Shown: positions 24,762-31,845 of the stretch, piece by piece
How positions within the stretch are numbered: position 1 is the stretch's first letter
Layout of the letters: each line of letters begins with the position of its first letter
NCBI GenBank assembly: GCA_013824835.1
Contig: PNOM01000028.1
Location: 1 to 33,117, forward strand
Source of the DNA: Syntrophus sp. (in: bacteria)
GTDB taxonomy: Bacteria; Desulfobacterota; Syntrophorhabdia; Syntrophorhabdales; Syntrophorhabdaceae
Direction: 5' to 3'
Length of the DNA: 33,117 nt
The notes under the pieces: generated by a model
Seen by the model: the letters and a program-made list of their open reading frames with translations, nothing else
Database searches by the model: none
What the model was told of the DNA's origin: nothing
Made by a program: the position numbers and the translations under genes

Positions 24762-24851
24762 TGCTTTTCTCTCTACGAAGCCCGGCACGGGGAGGTAACT
24801 TCCGCACACCTTCCACCACCCTCCGCCCGCCTGCAAGTCGTTATTTTTTAG
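24762..24851 (+). repeat. 90-base dispersed repeat, copy 2
   Basis: This is the second copy of the element at 23187-23276, in the same orientation, lying 67 bases upstream of the nudC start. CTCTC at 24769-24773 can pair with GGGAG at 24790-24794; the A-to-G change relative to copy 1 keeps pairing through a G-U wobble. Both copies end in a T-rich run after a C-rich tract. Confidence 0.85.
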
Positions 24852-24882
24852 ATGTCTTTGCCCCGCCATCCTGCTGCTACTC

Positions 24883-24911
24883 TTGACTTTTGGGGCCTGC
24901 CAAAGTAAAGT
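24883..24911 (+). promoter_or_regulatory. nudC promoter
   Basis: TTGACT at 24883-24888 and TAAAGT at 24906-24911 are spaced by 17 bases. The expected start point, seven bases after the -10, is 24918, the A of the chosen nudC ATG. No ribosome-binding site is seen, so the transcript may be leaderless. Confidence 0.5.
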
Positions 24912-24917
24912 GTGGCT

Positions 24918-25775
24918 ATGGAAATGAGATTTATCCCTGCTCTCATTAGCCCTCCGGAAACGATTGACGGTGCATGGTGGTTTATATTTAAAGGCCACGC
25001 AATGCTGGTTATGGAAGATGAGAGGGGGATTGCAGTTCCTTGGGTAAAAAATCCGACGGAACTCGGATTACTTCCCCTCAGGGAACGTTATCTGGGAACC
25101 CTTGATGGCCGCCATTGCTTCTGCGGTTCAGTGGCAGAGGACCTTTCCCCTCCTGTTGGCATGGCCCTGCGGGGCCTCAGATATCTATACAGACGGGTCG
25201 ATGAGACCATCCATTCGATTGCCATGAGGGCAGTACACCTGATTGAATGGGACAGGACTGTGCGTTATTGCAGTCGATGCGGGACAGCAATGGCCCATGG
25301 GGCAGACCTGAATGCCAAAGAGTGCCCTGACTGCGGATTCATCTCCTTCCCCCGTATTTCTCCTGCAGTGATTGTCCTCGTGGAGAGGGAGGGGAAGGCG
25401 CTTCTTGCCCGGGGAGCACGGTTTAATCAGGAGATTTACAGCGTTCTCGCAGGCTTTGTGGAACCGGGCGAAACCCTCGAAGAAACGGTAGAGCGTGAAA
25501 TAGAGGAAGAGGTGGGAATCCAGGTTGCAAATATCCGATATTTCGGAAGCCAGCCGTGGCCTTTCCCTGATTCACTCATGATTGCCTTTATTGCGGAATA
25601 TGCCGGCGGCGAGATCAGGATCGACAAAACAGAGATAGTAGATGCCGGATGGTTCGATGTCGACTCACTCCCTCAGATTCCCGGAAGCATCAGCATTGCG
25701 CGAAAACTGATAGACTGGTTTGTGGAAAAGGAATCAATCTCCGGGGGGACAAACAAGACCCCGGAAGGGCACTGA
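24918..25775 (+). CDS. nudC: NAD(H) pyrophosphatase NudC
   Basis: NudC hydrolyses NADH or NAD to NMN(H) and AMP and, in E. coli, removes NAD caps from RNA. The 285-residue protein (ATG 24918; GTG 24912 is in frame but falls at the -10) has an N-terminal NUDIX-like domain. A four-Cys zinc ribbon follows (C118, C121, C136, C139). The Nudix box GFVEPGETLEETVEREIEEEVG begins at 179, and the diagnostic SQPWPFP motif is at 211-217. The SQPW signature separates NADH pyrophosphatases from other Nudix enzymes. A dehydrogenase gene follows after 24 bases. Confidence 0.93.
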   Translation: MEMRFIPALISPPETIDGAWWFIFKGHAMLVMEDERGIAVPWVKNPTELGLLPLRERYLGTLDGRHCFCGSVAEDLSPPVGMALRGLRYLYRRVDETIHSIAMRAVHLIEWDRTVRYCSRCGTAMAHGADLNAKECPDCGFISFPRISPAVIVLVEREGKALLARGARFNQEIYSVLAGFVEPGETLEETVEREIEEEVGIQVANIRYFGSQPWPFPDSLMIAFIAEYAGGEIRIDKTEIVDAGWFDVDSLPQIPGSISIARKLIDWFVEKESISGGTNKTPEGH

Positions 25776-25799
25776 TATGGAACCGATGAGTAGGAGACC

Positions 25800-26765
25800 A
25801 TGAAGGCAATAGTGTGGGATAAAGGGCTTCGTTTTGTCGAGGATTACCCTCCCCCTGAACCAAAGAAGGGCGAGGCCCTCATCAGGGTCATCATGGCAGG
25901 CATATGCAATACAGACCTTGAGATCATGAAAGGGTACATGGGGTTTACCGGTATCCTCGGTCATGAGTTTGTCGGCGTTGTAGAAGTGGTGACCGGTGAC
26001 AATCGCTGCCTGATAGGCAGGCGGGTGGTAGGTGAGATCAACTGCGGGTGCGGCATGTGCCCTGCATATTGTCTGAAAGGTCTCCAGAATCACTGCCCTG
26101 GCAGGACTACCCTTGGAATCGCGAAGAAAGACGGGGCCTTTGCAGAGTATATAACCCTCCCTGAAGGCAATCTCTACGAGGTGCCGGATAACCTCTCCGA
26201 TGAAGAGGCTGTTTTCACCGAGCCCCTCGCAGCGGCTTTTGAGATTACGGATCAGATTCATGTGAAGCCCACTGACAGGGTTCTTGTTATAGGGGATGGC
26301 AAGCTGGGACTCCTCTGCGCCCTCGCGCTCAAACTCACAGGGGCAGATGTATCCCTTGCGGGCAGACATGGAGCAAAACTTGAGATTGCGCAGGACCAGC
26401 AGGTAACAGCCATTACCATCGAAGAACTCATCATTGAAAAGATATATGACATTGTCGTTGAGGCAACAGGCAGGCCAGACGGTCTCGCGACAGCCCTGAA
26501 ACTGGTCAGACCGAGGGGCACCATCGTTCTGAAAAGCACTGTTGCAGATGAGAGGAGGATAAATCTCACCCCTGTGGTTGTTGATGAGATTCATTTGGTC
26601 GGCTCAAGGTGCGGCCCATTCAAACCGGCCCTTCGCGCCATGTCGAAGGGTGGCATTAATGTGAAACCCCTGATTTCAGGCATATTCCCTTTTTCAGAGG
26701 CGCCACGGGCCTTTGAAAAGGCAAGGGAAAGGGAATCCCTTAAGATAATTATTGATTTCAGATAG
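25800..26765 (+). CDS. zinc-dependent MDR alcohol dehydrogenase-like protein
   Basis: This 321-residue medium-chain dehydrogenase/reductase has catalytic zinc ligands Cys36, His55 and Glu56 (GICNTDLE, GHEFVG). A structural-zinc cysteine cluster is at C84, C87, C91 and C99. A Rossmann nucleotide-binding segment, VLVIGDGKLGLL, starts near residue 161. The second and third structural cysteines are three residues apart instead of the usual two. Substrate and cofactor are not determined; the family oxidises alcohols, sugars and amino-acid alcohols. The protein is somewhat short. The gene lies 24 bases after nudC and probably shares its transcript. Confidence 0.9.
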   Translation: MKAIVWDKGLRFVEDYPPPEPKKGEALIRVIMAGICNTDLEIMKGYMGFTGILGHEFVGVVEVVTGDNRCLIGRRVVGEINCGCGMCPAYCLKGLQNHCPGRTTLGIAKKDGAFAEYITLPEGNLYEVPDNLSDEEAVFTEPLAAAFEITDQIHVKPTDRVLVIGDGKLGLLCALALKLTGADVSLAGRHGAKLEIAQDQQVTAITIEELIIEKIYDIVVEATGRPDGLATALKLVRPRGTIVLKSTVADERRINLTPVVVDEIHLVGSRCGPFKPALRAMSKGGINVKPLISGIFPFSEAPRAFEKARERESLKIIIDFR

Positions 26766-26774
26766 AGTTAAGTA

Positions 26775-26803
26775 TTGCACGGCAAAGACTCTAATGCTAT
26801 AAA
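26775..26803 (+). promoter_or_regulatory. promoter before the ABC permease
   Basis: TTGCAC at 26775-26780 and TATAAA at 26798-26803 are separated by 17 bases, in the 65-base gap between the dehydrogenase and the permease. It suggests a new transcription unit for the permease and the genes behind it. Confidence 0.5.
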
Positions 26804-26830
26804 ACTTAGACTACACAAAGGAAAGGACTG

Positions 26831-27667
26831 ATGGAGATACTGAGAAGAATAGGAAAACATAATCTTGCCCTTATAGGGGTAATCATCCTTGTGCCCATGT
26901 TCCTCTGTGCCATTCTGGCGCCCCTCCTCGCGCCCCACGATCCCATCGAGCCCGACTTAAAACATATCCTTGCTGCCCCGTCTTTCTCCCACCCCTTTGG
27001 TACGGATACCCTCGGGAGAGACGTGTTTTCGAGGGTGATTTACGGAAGCAGAATATCCCTCCTTGTAGGTTTTGTATCTGTGGGGATTGCCACCCTGCTC
27101 GGCATCATAATAGGCGCTGTTTCCGGTTATTTCGGCGGGGTTATCGACGAGGTGATTATGCGTTTTGTTGACCTCATGATGTGTTTTCCCACTTTTTTTC
27201 TGATCCTCGCTGTTATAGCCCTCCTTGAGCCGAGTATATGGAATATCATGGTGGTAATCGGCCTTACCAACTGGATGGGGATTGCGCGCCTTATAAGGGC
27301 GGAGATACTGAGTATTAAAGGTAAAGAATTCATCCTTGCCGCAAAGGCACAGGGTTTTTCAGAATACAGGATCATCTTCCGCCATGTGCTGCCAAATGCC
27401 CTTTCCCCTGTCTATGTAGTAGCCACCCTCGGGATCGGAGGGGCAATACTCACGGAATCGGCCCTCAGTTTTCTCGGCATCGGGGTCCAGCCGCCGACAG
27501 CGAGCTGGGGCAACATACTGACCGCGGCAAAGGATAACATCGAGGTGGCATGGTGGCTGAGCCTCTACCCTGGCCTTGCCATATTTCTCACCGTTATGGG
27601 ATATAACCTGCTCGGAGAAGGTCTGCGCGATATCTTCGACCCGAGAAGAAGGTATCAGGCACGATAG
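26831..27667 (+). CDS. ABC transporter permease, DppC/NikC type
   Basis: This 278-residue integral membrane protein belongs to the peptide/nickel ABC permease family (BPD_transp_1). It has an N-terminal membrane segment (about 12-34) and the family signature HPFGTDTLGRDVFSRVIYGSRISL. Five further membrane segments follow, with the EAA-type cytoplasmic loop RAEILSIKGKEFILAAKAQGFSEYRIIFRHVLPNAL. The end LLGEGLRDIFDPRRR is typical of the C-type subunit. The partner B-type permease, the ATPases and a binding protein are not adjacent. The only binding protein in the window is on the other strand at 18149-19738. AAGGA precedes the ATG. Confidence 0.92.
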   Translation: MEILRRIGKHNLALIGVIILVPMFLCAILAPLLAPHDPIEPDLKHILAAPSFSHPFGTDTLGRDVFSRVIYGSRISLLVGFVSVGIATLLGIIIGAVSGYFGGVIDEVIMRFVDLMMCFPTFFLILAVIALLEPSIWNIMVVIGLTNWMGIARLIRAEILSIKGKEFILAAKAQGFSEYRIIFRHVLPNALSPVYVVATLGIGGAILTESALSFLGIGVQPPTASWGNILTAAKDNIEVAWWLSLYPGLAIFLTVMGYNLLGEGLRDIFDPRRRYQAR

Positions 27668-27685
27668 GGAGCAGCGCATTCGTCT

Positions 27686-28438
27686 ATGGTCAGAGGGAAA
27701 AAGGGTGAACCAAGAGAGATCATACAAGGGGTTTATCAGGTAAGCGGTCCTGATATGACGGATATGCGGGATTGCGCATCATACCTCCTTGATCTCGGGG
27801 AATTGATCCTTATTGACAGCGGTTCCGGTATGGCCTTTGACAGGGTGGTCCAGAACATTAAGACCCTCGGTTATAAGCCTGGAGATATTACCACAGTCAT
27901 CCTTACCCATTGTCACTTTGATCACCTTGGGGGGGCAGTCAAATTCAGGGAACAATTCGGCAGCCGTCTTGTGATGCACGAATATGATGCACGGATCGTA
28001 AAAGCAGGAGATCAGAGGCTGACCGCTGCATTCTGTTTTAATACCTTTCTCCCGCCCTTCTCTGTTGATGTAACACTGAAAGAAGACAACGAAGTGCTCC
28101 AGGTCGGAGACTTTGAGATTGTATGTCTCCATACGCCAGGCCATACACCCGGCTCCATCTCAGCCTATGTGGATATTAACGGAACCCGTATACTCTTTGC
28201 TCAGGATATCGGCGCCCCTCTACTCGAGGAGTTTGACTGCGATCCTGATGGATGGCTCAAATCCATAGAAAAACTCTCTGCCCTCAAGGCGGATATCCTC
28301 TGTGACGGCCATTCAGGGGCTTACCAACCGGATAGCCGTGTGAGGAAATACCTCCGGTACTGCGTTAATTCCCAGTACAGGCAGGGGTACCTCATTGATG
28401 GTTATCGGCAAATCTCTTTAACAGAAGGCATTCCATGA
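27686..28438 (+). CDS. metallo-beta-lactamase-fold hydrolase
   Basis: This 250-residue protein has the metal-binding motif HxHxDH at 75-80 (THCHFDHLGG), a later His in LHTPGHTPGS, an Asp in LFAQDIG and a final His in CDGHSGAY. It should therefore bind two metals. The family includes glyoxalase II-like hydrolases, lactonases and other thioester or ester hydrolases; the substrate is not evident. It begins 18 bases after the permease and overlaps the sensor kinase by four bases, so these three genes are probably co-transcribed. Confidence 0.9.
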   Translation: MVRGKKGEPREIIQGVYQVSGPDMTDMRDCASYLLDLGELILIDSGSGMAFDRVVQNIKTLGYKPGDITTVILTHCHFDHLGGAVKFREQFGSRLVMHEYDARIVKAGDQRLTAAFCFNTFLPPFSVDVTLKEDNEVLQVGDFEIVCLHTPGHTPGSISAYVDINGTRILFAQDIGAPLLEEFDCDPDGWLKSIEKLSALKADILCDGHSGAYQPDSRVRKYLRYCVNSQYRQGYLIDGYRQISLTEGIP

Positions 28439-30165
28439 ATTTGATCATCTGGCCCCTGCTGTGCGGCGGGCTTTATCTGACAAGTTTATACAGCTACCTT
28501 CTCTTTCATATTGTCACAGAGAGTTTTTCCATTGTTATTGCCTTCGCCCTTTTCATGATCTCCTGGAATACCCGTAACATGGCAAAAAGTAATTATGTCC
28601 TGTTCCTCGGCATAACCTTTTTATTTACAGGACTCATTGATTTTGCTCACACACTGGCCTTCAAGGGCATGGGTATTTTTCGCGGATTTGATGCCAACCT
28701 GCCGACACAACTGTGGATCATTGCCCGTTACATGCAGAGTCTGTCGCTCCTTGTCGCCCCGTGGTTCATAGACCGGAAGTTGAATCCCGGTGCTGTTATC
28801 GGTTTTTATCTTTCCGCAACCCTTATCCTCCTGGCAGCTGCATTTTCCGGAACCATGTTTCCTGATTGCTTCATAGAAGGCAGGGGACTCACCCCTTTTA
28901 AAATTGTCAGTGAATATATCATTTGTTTTATCCTGGTGCTTTCCCTGATTTTGCTGTTACGTTGCAGGGAGAGTTTTGATCCAAGAATTCTGCGACTGCT
29001 CGTTTGGTCGATCCTCTTCACAATCCTTTCGGAGCTGTTTTTTACCTTCTACATCAGCGTCTACGGCTTATCGAATCTGATCGGTCATTACTTTAAAATA
29101 TTTTCGTTCTATCTCATTTACCAGGCAATCATCGTTACGGGATTGGAAAATCCTTACCGCCTCCTTTTCTTTGATTTGCAGAAACACCGTGAAGAGTTGC
29201 AGACCATAATTGATGCTTCTCCCATTATGATCTTTTACAAGGACCGGGAAGCCAGGTTTATTCGCGTCAACAAGACGCTTGCCGAGACAACAGGCTGGCC
29301 CAGGGAAGAGATAGAAGGAAAGAAAGACTCTGAAATTTACCCCGCTCAGGAGGCCAACTATTGGGAAGACGACAAGGAGGTTATTGCATCGGGTAAGCCA
29401 AAGACAGGCATCATCGAACCAATAAATACCACAAGCGGCAGAAGGTGGGTTCAAACCGACAAGATACCCTACCGGGACAAAGAAGGGCATATTATCGGGA
29501 TTATAGGTTTTGCTGTAGATATCACCGAGCGGAAGCAGGCAGAAGAAGAGCGGGAGAAACTCCTCGCAGAAAAAGAACTCCTCCTTAAAGAGGTGCATCA
29601 CCGCATCAAGAACAACATGACCACCATGATGAGCCTCCTCTCTCTCCAGGCAGGCAACCAGAAAGACCCGTCCGTTGCTGCTGTCCTTGACACCGCTGGA
29701 AACCGTTTGCAGAGCATGATGGTTCTATATGACAAACTCTACCGCTCGGAAAACCCGAGGGAGATGCCTGCCAGCGATTACCTGATGCCCCTGGTCAATG
29801 AGATAGTCAAAATATTCCCTACTAATACCATGGTAAAAACAGAAATTAATGTTGGTGATTTTATGCTCCCTGTCAAATTCCTCTCTCCCCTCGGAATCAT
29901 GATGAACGAGCTCATTACTAATATTATGAAATACGCTTTTTCCAACAGGAATGATGGAGTAATAACCGTATCTGCAACGAAAAAAGACAGCCATGTGACG
30001 CTGATTGTCGCAGACAATGGCATCGGTATTCCAGACACAATTGACCCCGAAAGCTCCATCGGGTTCGGGTTACAGCTTGTATGCATGCTGACCCAACAGA
30101 TTGACGGAACTATTGCAATAGAACGGGGCGAAGGGACAAAAATTGTTCTGGGGTTTGATGTATAA
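28435..30165 (+). CDS. membrane sensor histidine kinase (MASE3-like, PAS, HisKA_2)
   Basis: This 576-residue protein has about seven N-terminal membrane segments (1-235) resembling the MASE3 sensor domain, with FTGLIDFAHTLAFKGMGIF. A PAS domain (about 250-370, ending in the ITERKQAEEE coiled linker) follows. The DHp segment is of the HisKA_2 type, with EVHHRIKNN at 386-394 and the phosphoacceptor His at 388 or 389. The ATPase domain has NELITNIMKYAF and VADNGIGIP. No response regulator gene is near. The start overlaps the hydrolase stop (ATGA). The sensed signal is unknown. Confidence 0.92.
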   Translation: MNLIIWPLLCGGLYLTSLYSYLLFHIVTESFSIVIAFALFMISWNTRNMAKSNYVLFLGITFLFTGLIDFAHTLAFKGMGIFRGFDANLPTQLWIIARYMQSLSLLVAPWFIDRKLNPGAVIGFYLSATLILLAAAFSGTMFPDCFIEGRGLTPFKIVSEYIICFILVLSLILLLRCRESFDPRILRLLVWSILFTILSELFFTFYISVYGLSNLIGHYFKIFSFYLIYQAIIVTGLENPYRLLFFDLQKHREELQTIIDASPIMIFYKDREARFIRVNKTLAETTGWPREEIEGKKDSEIYPAQEANYWEDDKEVIASGKPKTGIIEPINTTSGRRWVQTDKIPYRDKEGHIIGIIGFAVDITERKQAEEEREKLLAEKELLLKEVHHRIKNNMTTMMSLLSLQAGNQKDPSVAAVLDTAGNRLQSMMVLYDKLYRSENPREMPASDYLMPLVNEIVKIFPTNTMVKTEINVGDFMLPVKFLSPLGIMMNELITNIMKYAFSNRNDGVITVSATKKDSHVTLIVADNGIGIPDTIDPESSIGFGLQLVCMLTQQIDGTIAIERGEGTKIVLGFDV

Positions 30166-30214
30166 AGATTTATTACACTGATACCCATAAAGAGAACCGA
30201 ATAAAGGAGATTGT

Positions 30215-31765
30215 ATGACGGGTGCAAATTTGCTGGTAAAGACGGCCATAGCCGGGGGGATTGAGGTATGTTTTGCGAATCCGGGCACAACTGAAGCACC
30301 TCTGGTGGCGGCCTTTGATGAAACCCCGGGCATTAAGACAATTCTCGGGCTCTTCGAGGGCGTCTGCACAGGCGCTGCCGACGGGTACGGACGGATGAAG
30401 GGCACACCTGCCATGACCCTGCTCCATCTGGGTCCCGGCTTTGCGAACGGCATCGCGAATCTCCATAACGGGAGACGAACCCGGACTCCCATTGTCAATC
30501 TTATTGGTGAACACGCCACATGGCACCGGAGCGCTGATCCCCCTCTTGCAATGGATATCGAAGCCCTTGCCAACACAGTCTCAGGATGGCTTCGCACAAA
30601 CCGATCCGTTGATACCCTGTCGCCAAACCTGACCGAAGCGATTTCAGCCTCCTTATACGGACAGATATCGAGCCTTATCGTGCCCCATGATCACCAGCTT
30701 ACAGATACCGAAGATGCATCGATTGTGATTCCTGAGTTTTCTTTTGATCCTCCTGATACAGGCATCATTGAAAAGGCAGCCACTATGCTGAGGAGGAGCA
30801 GTAAATCAGCGATAATCCTTGGAGGGCCTGCCCTTACAGGGCAAGGACTGCGGTGTGCGGGTTTCATAAAGGCCCTCATCGGGTGTGATCTCCTTGCGAA
30901 CAGTTTTCCCGGCCGGGTGGATAGAGGTACAGGTCTGCCTGCCGTTGACCGCATCCCCTATTTCCCGGAGCCGGCAAAAACCCTGCTCTCTCAGTATGAA
31001 GCAATCATATTTGCAGGGGGTACGGAACCTGTTACTTTCTTCGGGTATCCGGGTATTGACAGCTATCTTCTCGGGCAGGATCAGGAGAGGATTCATATCT
31101 GCTCAGGGCGGGAGGATGTTGTGCAGGCCCTCGAATATCTCCTTTATGTGCTCAAAGGGGGCAACAGATCGGATAATGGGAACGGCACAACAAGGGAGTT
31201 GAGACGGCCTGCATTATCAACCGGAACGCTGACACCGGAAAAGGCCTGCATCACCCTGGCAGCTCTTCAGCCTGAAGGGGCAATCATTGTGGATGAAGGG
31301 CTTACCACAATACTCCCCTATGATCCTCTTACCACTACGTTACCTCCCCATACCATACTGACAATAGGTGGCGGCGCTATCGGTTACGGAATACCCTGCG
31401 CCATCGGCGCTGCCCTTGCCTGCCCTGACCGTCCTGTAATTTCATTCCAGGCTGACGGGAGCGCCCTTTACACCCTACAGGCCCTGTGGACCCAGGCCCG
31501 GGAAAGATTGAATATCACGACCCTTATCTGCTCCAACGGCTGCTACAATATTGTCCGGGTTGAACTTGAACGGGCAGGTATTGCATCCCGCGGCCCTAAT
31601 GCTGAAGCCCTTACGGACCTTGGCCATCCGGGGATCGACTGGGTAAAGATTGCTGAAGGCTTTGGGGTACCCGCTGCATCAGTAGCAACTGCCGAAGGAC
31701 TGGCCCATGAATTGGCACAAGCATTGGCAGAACCCGGACCACATCTTATAGAGATGATCCTTTAA
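30215..31765 (+). CDS. thiamine-diphosphate enzyme, acetolactate synthase-like
   Basis: This 516-residue protein is a ThDP-dependent enzyme of the acetolactate synthase/pyruvate oxidase/benzoylformate decarboxylase superfamily. The N-terminal PYR domain holds the cofactor-activating Glu48 in LFEGVCTGAADGYGR. The C-terminal PP domain has the metal/diphosphate motif starting Asp414-Gly-Ser (QADGSAL) and ending at the SNGCYN Asn. The middle domain is shorter than that of anabolic acetolactate synthases, and no ilvN subunit adjoins it. A decarboxylase or a different 2-keto acid ligase is therefore possible. AAAGGAG precedes the ATG. Confidence 0.88.
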   Translation: MTGANLLVKTAIAGGIEVCFANPGTTEAPLVAAFDETPGIKTILGLFEGVCTGAADGYGRMKGTPAMTLLHLGPGFANGIANLHNGRRTRTPIVNLIGEHATWHRSADPPLAMDIEALANTVSGWLRTNRSVDTLSPNLTEAISASLYGQISSLIVPHDHQLTDTEDASIVIPEFSFDPPDTGIIEKAATMLRRSSKSAIILGGPALTGQGLRCAGFIKALIGCDLLANSFPGRVDRGTGLPAVDRIPYFPEPAKTLLSQYEAIIFAGGTEPVTFFGYPGIDSYLLGQDQERIHICSGREDVVQALEYLLYVLKGGNRSDNGNGTTRELRRPALSTGTLTPEKACITLAALQPEGAIIVDEGLTTILPYDPLTTTLPPHTILTIGGGAIGYGIPCAIGAALACPDRPVISFQADGSALYTLQALWTQARERLNITTLICSNGCYNIVRVELERAGIASRGPNAEALTDLGHPGIDWVKIAEGFGVPAASVATAEGLAHELAQALAEPGPHLIEMIL

Positions 31766-31811
31766 GGCAATAAGCCGACAATATTCGTATTAGAAAAAAT
31801 GAAATAACTGC

Positions 31812-31839
31812 TTGTAATAGTTTTTGATAATGGTATTAT
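31812..31839 (+). promoter_or_regulatory. promoter of the multi-PAS gene
   Basis: TTGTAA at 31812-31817 and TATTAT at 31834-31839 are separated by 16 bases. The expected start point, seven bases after the -10, is 31846, the G of the only usable GTG start. No ribosome-binding site at normal spacing is seen. Confidence 0.4.
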
Positions 31840-31845
31840 TGAAGG

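Noticed and set aside
25734-26594. 286-codon open frame on the minus strand
   Set aside because: It is antisense to the alcohol dehydrogenase-like gene, which has intact zinc and Rossmann motifs. The minus frame shows no family features.
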